A DNA stretch of 27,385 nucleotides from Ectocarpus siliculosus (lineage: Eukaryota > Sar > Phaeophyceae > Ectocarpales > Ectocarpaceae), in NCBI GenBank assembly GCA_000310025.1, contig FN648855.1, positions 3,532 through 30,916 on the forward strand, given 5' to 3'. Each line of letters opens with the position of its first letter. Positions within the stretch are counted from its first letter, which is position 1. Both the position numbers and the translations under genes were made by a program. Positions 1 to 11,900 of this stretch are shown one piece after another. The notes under the pieces were generated by a model. It saw only the letters and a list, made by a program, of their open reading frames with translations, ran no database searches and was not told where the DNA came from.

Positions 1-837
1 TCTAGGCCTACTTTGCACAGCTTCGAGATGACCGGAACATCTTTCTGTGCTGTACACGAAAGAAACAACCGATTGCCCCGCAACGCTAGATAGAGGTAGG
101 CGCATCAGCATCCAGATCTGCCGCTGCCATCTGCTTCCAGATTGATAGCTTGCCAACGTCCAACCAGGCATAACACTGCACAACAACCCATACGACGTCT
201 GAAGAAGCATGTTTCCCCCAATTCCCCACAGCCACCCTATAAGGCGTCGAAGTCCTACCCATTTCCGGCTCAGGCTAGACCTAAACAAGATATGACACAA
301 GATATCACACCCCCTCGACCGATTTTCCAAGCTCCATTCTTTCACAGCAGAAGCGTGGCAGCGCCGGAAACGGCGGCGTTGAAGCCGCTCTGTCAAGAGC
401 CTTCTGAAACAGTCGTTTCATGCACGCATTCTCTTCGTGGAGTAATTGATGTTTGAAAATCGGTCCAGGCGGGAAGGCTGCTGCCTTTACAGGCACACAT
501 CGCAGATCATCTGCTCCCATGTAGGTTGCAAATGGCTAATACTAGATTCAACACCTTCCCATGTCGAACTATCGAGAAAACCCCAAAGTTTTTGCGCGGG
601 GTATATTGGGGAGATATTATACGAGTGTATTATACACCAGGTTTGAGCGAGTCGTCGCCACGTTGTTTTAAGCATACTTACTTGTAGACTTACTTCATGT
701 AGGTTGAAGGGGAAGTTGGTTGAAGGGGGAGTTGCAGGAGGGGAGAGAGTAGCCGACATAGTCTCGCCGATAGCCTGCTTGTTAAGCTTTGGTTTAGAAG
801 GGGTGAACGCGGAAAGAAAACAACATAGCTTCAATAT
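1..837. other. Left-edge stretch with no supported gene
   Basis: Only short open frames occur here, without recognisable domains, splice structure or a biased composition. It lies downstream of the large minus-strand gene. I see no RNA gene or clear repeat. Confidence 0.5.
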
Positions 838-1631
838 ATACCGTAATAGTCGGAGAGATAGGACCGGTCTGAGAGGTGGCACCGGTCGGGGAGATGGCAC
901 GGGGTTGCTAAAAAAATACGAGAACGGCCCGATTTACATCCATTTACGCACCGGGGTCAGTGAGATCGCACACCGACCGCCAAACCAAGATTGAGCTCAT
1001 TTTCAGCTGCCGGAGTGAGGTACATGTGTGTTCCTTATACATGTGGGGATGGTGTCAGCGGAGCGCCACCCCTGCATGTACGTATGCATGGTCGCGGTTC
1101 ACACGGGATGCCAGTTGATTTCATATTTGAATTGGTATGGAAGTTGCCAACCGTATACTCTCAACCAGACACACAACGTACAAGCCACATCCTACCCCAC
1201 CTTTCACAACACGAAGCTATTGTTGCTTCGTACGTACTGGTATACGTAGAGGAACACCGAAACGAAAGCGGAAGATAACTGATGCCGTATGTACCAGTAC
1301 CTCAGATGGAAACGACATCCTTTCTTGTCGTCACTCTATAGCCAAACTCGCATCAAACACGACACCACTCGCTGTATGGAAAGCTGTTACGTACCAGCCT
1401 ACGTTGCCGTTACCGGTATACTCCCACTCATACAACACCTGTGTGTATTTCATCGGAGATCGCACCGGTCGGAGAGATCGCACCGGGCTACCTTGAAAAT
1501 GTAATCAAAAAGATCTAATTGCATTCCCGCACCGGGGTCGGAGACATGGCACCGGGGCGCGATAAAAACTCAAGGAAGAACATTTAAAAAAACGATCGCA
1601 CCCGGTGCCATCTCTCCGACCATTACGGTAT
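838..1631. mobile_element. MITE-like element with inverted terminal repeats
   Basis: A 22-bp inverted repeat bounds the segment: ataccgtaatagtcggagag begins at 838, and its complement ends at 1631, with one mismatch over 22 bases. Inside, a motif of the type GGAGAGATSGCACCGG recurs about eight times near both ends in both orientations (around 848-904, 952-978, 1453-1490, 1529-1557, 1594-1621). Clustered subterminal repeats of this kind are typical of transposase binding sites in non-autonomous DNA transposons. There is no convincing coding capacity. I could not define a clear target-site duplication; TA is possible if the ends are trimmed by a few bases. Confidence 0.45.
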
Positions 1632-2324
1632 CTCGAAACGGCATGTACGTACCACAAGTCCAGGACGAAATGGTATTGAATGCCAAAACGCAACCTAAAA
1701 ATTATTGCCAAGTGGGCAAGTGGGCAAGTGGGCAAGTGGGCACCAGACAACTTTCTTGGACAGAACCCAAAATAATTTCTACCCTCATCCGGATGGAACG
1801 CAATGAGCCGAACCCAATGGTAGGTAGGTCTGCCTTGTTTTCGATATAGGATCAAAAACGGTTCTTCGACAATTCGTTACTTTCACATTTGGGAACAGGT
1901 CTGGTTGTCCTTGGATACGCATCTTTCAAGCCAAGGCTCGAAGGCAAAATATATATCGCGCTCTTGGAAACACAAAAAACAGCGAGCAGTCGATAGTACT
2001 GGAAGTGCTGTGAAAGGCTGACAAACGGAACGTCGGTGGGCTCGGAAATAGTTCTTGAAGCAACCCTATCGTGTAGCGAAACCAATGAATTCCCCTCAAG
2101 AAAAACCAAACGTATCTATCCCCCCAAAACGCGGAGCTGTATATTCCTACCACCAGCCTCGACACACCATCAACCGAAAGACTACAAAAACAAATGAACT
2201 CTACCCACCACTGCGAACCGGGCGAAATGACGTAATGGCGCAAGCGGTTCAGCTCAAGCGGACACCGTACCATAAAGCATCCGAGACATTGTACAACAAC
2301 ATCCGAGCCCCCCCAAAAGTATGG
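1632..2324. other. Intergenic region 3' of the large minus-strand gene
   Basis: No convincing gene is present. It should contain the 3' UTR and polyadenylation region of the minus-strand gene that stops at 2325. Apart from the octamer tandem at 1711-1742 I see no repeat. Confidence 0.45.
1711..1742. repeat. Four-copy octamer tandem repeat
   Basis: The octamer agtgggca is repeated four times without interruption. It is a simple microsatellite or minisatellite in noncoding DNA. Confidence 0.9.
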
Positions 2325-2927
2325 CTATGGCTTAACAAAGGTCAGCCGGACCCGGCCGAACTGGTCGAATGATCGCATTAGAGACTTCTGGCAGAAGCAT
2401 CTGCCGCAAAACCAAACCTGAGCCTGGCAAATCTCTACTCGTTCCGAGCCATGGCCTCGAACACGCTTGACCATGTTTGCCACCGATTTGCGGTTTATTG
2501 CCTCATTCTCGGTCTCGTTGATCAGAGTTACCATGAACGCAAAGCGGTCCAATTTCATGACATTCAACATGTGCAGAAACTTTTTCTTCTTCGCATGGTT
2601 CTGCTCGTGCGCGTTGAGGTTGACCCCCGAGAGCTGGGCGCATGAGTCTATCCCACCGTACTTTTGGCGGCAGTCATCCCCGTGGTTGCAGTCGTGCAGG
2701 GCGTCAGGCCCGTAGTAAGGCCCGGCATTGCTCCCCAAGGCGTGCGTTCTGCGCACTGTCGCCGTGGGGTTCCTGCAGCGGTTGGATGTCGAACGGAAGG
2801 CCATACTCTTCCACGATGCCATTGGTGTCAGCGCTTTTCCCCGGTTGATGTTGAGCCACCTGAATCTGAAGGACTTTCGTACGCTGCACCGCCGACCCGA
2901 AGCATGCTCCTGAGCGCACAGCCAGTT
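2325..2927 (-). CDS. Exon 11: terminal exon with stop codon
   Basis: The acceptor TCCTCACAG precedes 2927 in phase 0 and the reading frame runs to a TAG at 2327-2325. The first half is basic and not clearly domain-like; an overlapping frame (2919-2704) is also open. The second half has HDCNHGDDC, then GVNLNAHEQNHAKKKKFLHM and RFAFMVTLINETENEAINRK. The EQ-N followed by a KxFLHxLNxMK block resembles, from memory, the C-terminal catalytic-Glu region of KDZ-like transposases. This is a lead, not an assignment. Confidence 0.55.
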   Translation of the reverse strand, partial: NWLCAQEHASGRRCSVRKSFRFRWLNINRGKALTPMASWKSMAFRSTSNRCRNPTATVRRTHALGSNAGPYYGPDALHDCNHGDDCRQKYGGIDSCAQLSGVNLNAHEQNHAKKKKFLHMLNVMKLDRFAFMVTLINETENEAINRKSVANMVKRVRGHGSERVEICQAQVWFCGRCFCQKSLMRSFDQFGRVRLTFVKP

Positions 2928-5900
2928 CTGTGAGGACGAACAGAGATGACGTGCAAAAAAACGGTATGCCATGTGTTGGCTCATGAAAACGTTTTGACTA
3001 AGGTTTGATCATTTTGAGCCGGCCTGGAGGTAACGAACGACATGTACCATACCGGCCTGATACCGGCACCAACATTGACACATTATGGAAAAACGTACAC
3101 AGCCCGGTAGATTGGCGGTCCTTAGATTATTGGACCAACAAAACGACTAGCCTCAACACCTAACACGCAAGTGTCCACGTCCTCGTACCTGCCCTCTTCT
3201 TTGCGCACTGGTTGGCGGGTTGAAGTCCAATCGCGATGAACACCTCCTTGGCCTGATCCAGATGTCAGAGGTCCCGAAGAAGGGGACGGAAAGTAAACCG
3301 TGTGGTCGAAAAAGTTGTCTAAATAGTTGGGTTACCGCAATGGGCTGCTTTAATGCATTTATACAGAAAACTCTGTACAAGCATCAGAAAAAAAAAACAT
3401 TGCTGGGTAGTCTTGTTGACATGGCAGCAACTCAAGAGCTTCGAGCACTACATACAGCCTTTTAATATGCAACGAAGTGCATGCGCTGAATGGGAGAGGT
3501 GTGGTAGTTTTAGCGGTGGGTACAGAGCATGCGCATGTCCTTACCAGCATGCGAGAAAAGATGTTCTTGTTCCCCGCTCTAGCGTCTCTAGCATTGTTTT
3601 TCAAATTGCAGCAACACATGAGTAATATATCAATATGTCAGCAGTGATCTACCTATGTTCACTGCTCCGAATTGAAGAACAAAACATGAAACAAGGTAGG
3701 TTTCGCGCAGAAATCAAATCAACCGGCGACGCCGAGAAGGAAAACGGAAGGAACGTAAGGTGGAAGAAAAAAAAGAAGGAGGGACAACGATGTTCAATGA
3801 GGAACGCGAAAATAAACCCACTTGACCAACGGAGCAACGAACAACCACCAGTATTGATAATACCGCCAAAGGCAAAGCACAACAGCCCACTACGTCAGCT
3901 ACGCAAAGAAGGCGTACTCACCCAGGCGTAGGCCAAAACCAGGTGATCGAGCGCCGCAGGTCGAAGATCATTCTGGCCAGCCACAGGTTCGCAAAGATGC
4001 TGAGAGAAGGCAGGGAGTTCCGGAGCCTTGCCGGTGGTGGACCCAGTCGCCACCGCGAGAACGCGTGTGGAGAACACGCTCTGCGCCGATAACGTCGGCA
4101 GCACCGAGCCCGGGGCCATCTGCTCTTCCTCGACAAGTACTGCTGGCGGGACCTCCTTGTCTTGTCCTTCGCTGATGAAAGCCACGAGCTTGGTGAGGCG
4201 CACGTTCAGAACAGCCACTACCTCAAAGAGGTCCATGGAGTGGTGGCTTCGGCGGCGCAGGTTCCGCAAACGGGCCCGAGCAAGCAGCACGAAATCCACG
4301 GCGGTGGTCCCTTCTTCTCTATCCTGCCATGCTGAAACGCTGAGAAGCTGACCGCAGTCCAACCGTTGAACCGGAGGAGAAGTTTGCCCATCGCGCAGGA
4401 GATTGTACACATTGCGTTGAGTGCATTTCTCCTGCGGTACGGGCTCCGAAACCTGATCGGCGCCAAGAAAGTAATTTCCCAGAGGCGCTAGTGCTGGGAT
4501 GTCCACCTTCCGCATGCCATGCTCGTCAGGCTCGCCAACCCGGGGAAGAACTCCTTCGTTCGGCGCCGCCGTCTGGCAGCGGTCGTGGACGATCGGACCT
4601 ACACGACACATGATGTCCGTGATGACGAGGATAGGCATGTGCTGCATTATCAATGGGGGACACGGGGGGCATGAAAGCATGGGTGAAGGTAGAGCGTGGG
4701 AAGTTGACAAAGTTTTCTTGGGTTCTACTGTCGTGTATTCGCCTGACGTGTTCAACAGACAGTTCACAAACGAATCTGAGACGGATACGCCAGCAATAGG
4801 CTTAACACAGACTGCCAAGTTGTTCTACCCCGGTGCCCATTTATTGCATTTAAAAGCCTTTCGAGATGAGGGTCACACACATGTTGTGTAGACAACCCCG
4901 AGGTCGTGGACGCTGTTTGAGTACTTGCCGAGAAGAGTCCAACGGGGGAATGTGCGAGACAAGACGAGGAAAATTTCCAAAATTTTCCGAAGAGGTGACA
5001 CAATTCCATGCCTCCCTTTGAGAACAGCACATGTGCAGACTTCGATTCCGACTTGATTTTTTGGACAACACTAGATTTCAGATAAAAAAAAGCGACACAG
5101 GGTCTGGCCGTGCGCACGACCAACTGTTCCCAGAATTAATACTGGTGCGAGCATTGGAGTTGGAGTCGATCAGATATTATGTCTACATCCTATCCTACGG
5201 CCTGCTTGATTGATGGTCATATTTTCTTCGTGCATGCTGTGAGTTGTGTTAGAAGTAGCGCGTTGGTGGCGTTCTATACAGTATTTATCTCTGGCTTGGG
5301 CACAACACATGCGCACTCCGGGCCTCCAAGCGCGAGTGGGGCAACCAGTTCGATCGATTGGAGTAGTAGTGTTTACTGCTCATTACAACACAGAGAAACA
5401 TCATTTCCTGGAAACGTTCTACATCTTAAATGTGCACCAAAATTCTCCCAAAGACCATGCTTCCTGTGCATGTACACGGTCTCGTGACCACCTGTGGATT
5501 GTGCATATCTAGCTTGGCGGCTTGGGGGCATTTGGAGGGAAGCGGTGGCCTATGTGGCAAACGCGAGCTTTCGGCAGGTGGCTAGGCTTGACACGAAAGA
5601 TTGGATGAAAAAAAGCTGGAGCCGCTCTGTGAAAAAACAAGGGGGTCCTTGTTTGGGATATTGATGCACGCACCTGTTGTAGACACAGGTGGTAACATGT
5701 TTCGAAATGGCGAATTGTTGGACGCATGTTACTTTTTGTGCTACGCTGTTTCCGCATTTGGAGAAATTTTTCCTAGCCCATTTGATATTTTCGTTTCGTT
5801 CTAGTAAAAGTATAGTGTACCCTCTGGGGGTGTAGTTGGCTTGTGACCACGGAAGGCGTCCGCGTCAGTTGTACCAGTAGTATACGGATATTAAAAGGTA

Positions 5901-8900
5901 CTGCGCGGAGACCGGGGCGGTTTTTAATGTGAACACAAAAAACAACAAAAGCCGTGCGTGGAACTACCATAGTGTACCCACGAAAAGCACGCGCGGGTGT
6001 GGCTGGCAGACGTGCTTTGGGTCATGCACCGCAGTACGTGTTTCCTTTTTCTTGCCCCTTGCCCCTTTCGTTCAGAGGGCGGTTGAACTCTACTTCCACA
6101 TAAAACTTCCAAGTTTTATTTTATTCTGAAACGACACGCAGTTTTCACTTCCGGTATGGACATGCGTGGGCGTGGTATCGCTATCGCTGTGGCCGCACCT
6201 GCGGCATGGTTTCGGGCTTCCAGTACTGGGTATTCAAGAAATCATGCGTGCACACACAGACAGACTTTAGCTTCACACGCGCTTGCATCAATTTGACAAA
6301 AGTCATTTTTTCTGTGCTCCATGCGCGGAGTTAAAACCTAGGGTTGACCCAAAGTCGGTTGTACGATATTCGAAAAACACGGCCAACAACGAGTACCATA
6401 CGTCGTTTATCATAAGCGCACGGACAACAAGAAACACATGTCGTGAAAGAGACCTTTACACAACCGGATTGCGGTTTGTGCTTGTCCCGCCCAATTACTG
6501 GTGGACGAACCAAAAGTCAGCCGTGAGTACTTTCGCGTCGGCGTGGTGGTGCTCTACGATAGTTTCAAGGTTGGGAGTGCGTGAACATCGCAGCATGCAG
6601 ACACCTCGTAGGTGACCATGTTGTCTCCTCCACGTAGATGTTGCTTCAACCCGCTAGATGCCCTAATCGGCACTTGTCGTTTTGCAACAAAGACCGGAAG
6701 TATGTACAACTACACTTTTGATCTATACCAACGCAAAATGTGCACACCTTCGTTAATCAAAGCCTGCTCACCATCTGTCGAACGTATTCGACTTTCATTG
6801 TTTTCAAGAGTCCGGGATCTTTTGAACGAGCACTCGTGATCAATACGATAATTGTGTTTCTCTACAACGGGGCACTCACCACGTGGTGCAACAGGAGCAC
6901 GGCCAAGTCTGTGGGGCTCTCCGCGCGTAGCATGAACATATGGCACGTCTGGACTCCGTCCGGGCTGTACCCCCCCTCCACCCCAGACGAGACCAACCAT
7001 GCCCCCCTTTCCATGAAGAACTTTGAGCAATCCTCCTTTCCGTGGTTGTTCTCCCGCCAGAGCTTCTCCATCGTCTTGAACAGCTCAATCAGCAGCACCC
7101 TGTTGGGGTACCTGAGGGTGGGGGGAGTGGATAGAGGGCAGTTGACAAGAGACCGACAGAAAATCTTGTATGAGAGCGATCAGTGCTCATGGCAGTGCAA
7201 TTGCTCTTTGCTCTACATGCCAACACGCCCTACTTCGTGTGGAAAAAGGAAGCATGTCTCGCACTGCGCGATAAATGAAAGGTTCCCACATAGGTGCGCA
7301 TGCACTTTCGGCGTCCCGAATCTTTTCCTGAGATAGGAGATGAACAAGGTTGGAGGTTTGCAGCAGACGTCACCTTGACGAGCGAAACACCCGGCCCGAA
7401 GGCATAAATTGGACGCATACGGCGGGCGTCCATATTTCCGACGGTATCCACTACTCCCCCACACGGAAAACAAACGCGCGAACAGCTGTCGATGTTTTCG
7501 ATGTGAATAATGATACCTGTTGAATCAACTATTGCAATAGTCTCGAGCTACCTCTCAGCCCTCAATTGAGCCACTTCAAATGTGCGGTGGAACCATGACA
7601 AGTACAACCCCTGCGTAGAAACCAAGAAAAGATTTCTCATAGTGCCTCACGGAAGCACTGGTTCTTCTCGAACAACACGCAACATGATCATTGCAGAGTA
7701 AGCAAGGGGGGAAAAAAACTAAATACTACGGCAAATTAGCGGTCCATTCTGTAATAAGCGCTACCACCTCAAGAATTTTGGCAATATGGACAAAAGAAAT
7801 CGCTGTAGCTTCTCGTGAAAAATACCTGCTAATTCCCGGCGCTCGCGGCCCAAAGCACAAAAAATTGAGGTCCTCCAGCCCGTCCAGCGACATGCCCTCC
7901 AAAATCTCCGATAGCCCAAGATCATCCTCGTTCTCCCGGACACGCTCCATCAGTTTCTGGCCATCGGCAGCCTGTGCATCTCCGCTACGCGGGGCATGTC
8001 CACGAGCAGGCACCACAATGATGTTGGACTTGCGGTTTTGGGGGCAAAAAGTCACCGGCGTGTTTTGTGAGAACTGCAGCCGCATTCCGAACACCATCGG
8101 CGACAGCATGCTGATGACGAGCCAGATGGCATCAAGGTCCATGTCGATCACTTGCTTCATGCGCTGTTGCAGGTACTTCTCGATGCAGATGTTGATTGCC
8201 AGCTTGGCGCAGCCGTCAAAACTCGAAAGGAGCGGAAAAAACCCGTCGATGAAGCTGAAGAACCCGTAAGGGTGGTCGGTGAGGGCTTCGAACGCCAGAT
8301 ACGCATCAAGCAACAGCTTTTTCAAGTAGTTGTTGGTCAGCGCTCTGGCAGGAGAGAGCGGTACGCCGGGGACAGCAACAGGAACATGCCGGAAGGGGAG
8401 TGAGCTTCATTCCAGGCGTTGGGGGGTCACGCCCCTACGTATTGTTTGTGTGTGTACTCGGCAGGATACAATTCTCCGAGATCTCCGAGGGGGTTACGCA
8501 GATGAGATAGATATGGGTATGATAGACTTGGTGCAGCAGGCTTTGCCTCTTCTTGCTCACGTCTGTCACTCGTTAAACTCTCTAATAAGCAAGGAACTTG
8601 AGTCACTCCTTTGTGCAACACGCTCTCGACAAGAGCCCGCGAGCGTGATAACATAGTACACGCGCTGACACCCCAAACACGATATCGTGGAGTCAGCTGA
8701 CGTCGGTAGGGAAAGGTTCGGGAGGTAGGCACCGGAATACAAGGACAGCAGCAGGGCGGTTTTTGCTCGCCCTCGTCAAGGAGATCCAGGGAACAGGGTT
8801 TGGAATACAAGGGCAGCAGCTGCAGGGCGGTTTTTGCCTGCGCGTGCCAAGGAGATCCAGGGAAAGCATTTGGAACACAAGGGCAGCAGCAGCCGGGCGG

Positions 8901-11900
8901 TTATTGCCAGCGCGCGTCAAGGAGATCCAGCTACAAAACAATACAGCAGTAGGCGTAGGAGACACATTGTGCCGCGTTTATTTTTATTTTTTTGCGGCGT
9001 AATTTGGCGGAGGAAGAGAAGAGATGGCGAGGGAGAAGGACATGACGGAGAGGGAATATGGGCATCTATCGGAGAAGAATGATGCACCGGCAAGAGTAAT
9101 GGCTGCCGGGAGAACGTCTACCTGGGCAGCTGGTGGAGCTGGTCTCGGCACACAACGGGTGAGCATGATGAATGACGGAAATTGTGCGTTGAGCGGCTAC
9201 AGCAGCAGTCGCATACCGCCCAAAATCCCAAAAGATTCGGCGAAGGCCGTGAACTGGCTGCGGAGATTGCGGATTTTCCTGGCTAGCGAGGGTTTGGAGC
9301 AGACGCTTGAAGACACCTATCCCACTGGCTATGTTCCTGTCATCAGCTGTTTGGATTGCATATATCTGAACCGGGTTCATGGTGCGGCGCTCGTTACGGC
9401 ACACAAGCGGGCGTGGGGATATCTGTTGGAAGCAACCTGCGGCACGGACATTGAAGAACGGTTGGCTGCTTGCGACTGCGTCCCTGAGGCGTGGAGGGTG
9501 ATCCGCGAATGGGTTTTGCCTACTTTCGCCGCCGAGAAGACATTGCTTGTGCGACGGTTGGAGGCAGTTGAGATGTCCCCTGGCGAGAACCCGAAGCTTT
9601 TCTTTGCCAGAGTTGATGGTATCATCAACATCATGCGAGCTGTCGGCATTGAAAAATCCGAGCGGGAAACCGTCCACATCATTGTTCGCCAGCTTTCGCC
9701 CGAGTACGATGTCGAACGCAAGTCTATCCTGGCCGACCCCGCCATTCCCCGAGCGAAAGTGGAAAAAGTTGTTCGCACGGTATACGCTAACAACGTCGAG
9801 ATCAAGGAATTGGGCAAATCGAAGGCGATCGGTGGTTTGGGGTGCGGTCATGGTGGCGTCGGTCAGAAGGGGAAACAACGGCGGCGGTAGCAGCAGCAGC
9901 AGCAGCAGCAACAACAGTGGGTTCATCCACAACCACCACCTGTACACCACCCACCTCCTAATTTCCCGACGTGGGGATCTGGGGGGCTCTATGACTGTGG
10001 GCGCAACGCCGTGTACCCGCAAGAGGAGTCAGCTCCGCCGCCAGGCGCTCCGATGGGTGCCATTCATCAGTGCGTGAGGTGCGGGAGGCATGGACACTCA
10101 CTCGGAGACTGCAATGCGCCACGACGCTTTGAAGGCCACTGCACTGCCTGCGGTGAGTATGGTCATCGGCGCCGCATGTGTTGCACAACCGGCGCATGCA
10201 ACAGCACGTGCATGTCGGTGATGGAGAGGGTCTCAACGCGAGTGGCAACGACACTATGCCGTACCAGCAGCGGAAGCGACGACGCTGGAGGAGGCACAGG
10301 CACAGGCATCAGCCGGAGTCGCTCCTCCCCTTTGCAGATGGAGCGGTGGCATGGGGCACAGCAGCTGCTGTGGGAGCGGCGACCGGTGGTGGTGGTTTCC
10401 CCGCTACGGTGGCGGGGGGAACGGCCGCGGCGCAGGCACTCGCGGCTGGAGCGGCGGCATCGGAGGCAGCAACGGCGGCGAGAGCGGGGACCCCTGGCAA
10501 CAGAGTCTTCCCCGCGGCGGCGGCAGGGGGAACGGCCGGGGAGCAGGCACTTGCTGTTGAAGCGACGGTATCAGTGGTGCCACCGGCGGCGGCACCGGCG
10601 ACGGATAAACTTGAAAGCATGAAAGAAGAGCTTGCTGACATACGGAGGCAATGGGGGCAATTGGCGGCCAAGAAACCGGCACTGCATGTGCCGCCGGGCC
10701 CACCACTTGTGTCGTCAGCAGGCGTGGCTTCAGCGGCGGAAACAACGGTGGGGACGACGACAGGTATTGGTGTTTTCCCCGACTCGTCAATGGGGGGAAC
10801 GACCGGGACGCCGTCAACTGCAGGAACGGTGGCACTGGAGGTTTCGTCGACCTGCGGCCAGATACCCCCCGCCGTATCAACTGGGGGGGCGATCGCAGTG
10901 CCCACATCAGCAGCTCCACCGGCACCAGCAGCGCAAGAAGCGGAGGACGCGTGCGATGAGGATGGCTGTTGGTCGGACAATGGCGACGAAGGCGGCAACA
11001 GCAACGGCGGCAGCGGCGACGGCAGCTTCGTGGCGTTGTCTGCGGGTGCGGGTGCGGGTGCGGGGCATCCCGGCGCCCATCCGACCGTGTACAATGGTAT
11101 CTGCGTGGTGCGGGACGATGGGGGGTAATGCCAGGGCTGGACATTCGATCGTGGCTGGAAGGGTGCGGCATGAATTGAGAGGCTACGTGTTCGGGAGCTA
11201 CCGTGCGAGATGACCGGTGGTTGCACCATGAGTCCACGCGCGATTCACGCACGTTCGTGAGAATTATATTTATTTGGCTTTCTATTTTCTGGGTCGATTT
11301 TGTTTGTTGAAAGCCATGAGTTTGAGAACTGCGTCGACGTAGGCTGTTGTGTTGCGATGCGCACGAACGAACGTGGTGTTTATGGTCTGTGGTACATGTG
11401 TTTTTCATTTGTCAAGGATATGGTTTGCATAGTCTAGGACTTCACCGCGCCGAATGGTGCAGTTCATGTTGTTGGGTCACTGCTAGCACTGCTGTCGAAA
11501 ATCATGGGTGGGGGATGAATGTGATGCTGAGATGCCATGATCTTCGCCGCAGTACAAGCAGAGTTCTAGCGGACGTTCGGGTTGATTGTTCATTCTGTTC
11601 ACGTTTTCCGCGTTTTACCTGCGGAAAATGAGGAGAAGTCCTCCATTGTTGTTTGTTTGCGATTCCGCGTTTACCTGCGGAGTTTGAGGCAACTTCGTCC
11701 AATTCTTGTTTGTTTGCGATTCCGCGTTTACCTGCGGAGTTTGAGGCAACTTCATGATACTTGTCTGATTCCTCGTTGCTAGGATAAGAAATACATTTTA
11801 TTTCTTGTTTATTCGCGATTCCGCGTTTTTCCCGCGGAGATCGGACGTAACTTCATGATATTCGTTTGATTTCTCGTTGTTTGGATCCGAGAGTTGTTGC

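Noticed and set aside
142-900. Short open frames at the left edge as genes
   Set aside because: They overlap each other on both strands, have no motif or splice context, and fit chance expectation.
9066-10022. Minus-strand 318-codon open frame
   Set aside because: Opposite strand of the outer Gag. The plus frame has the capsid motifs and zinc knuckles; this one has no domain.
10151-10160. GTGAGTATGG as a splice donor in outer gag
   Set aside because: It falls within the second CCHC knuckle (CGEYGH) and would destroy it. No matching acceptor with a sensible frame was evident.
10309-11408. Minus-strand Pro/Ala/Ser-rich open frames of over 300 codons
   Set aside because: Low-complexity shadows of the GC-rich 3' part of outer gag.
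11604-11880. CRISPR-like array
   Set aside because: Only four degenerate units with unequal spacing, lying inside a eukaryotic retroelement; not repeat-spacer structure.
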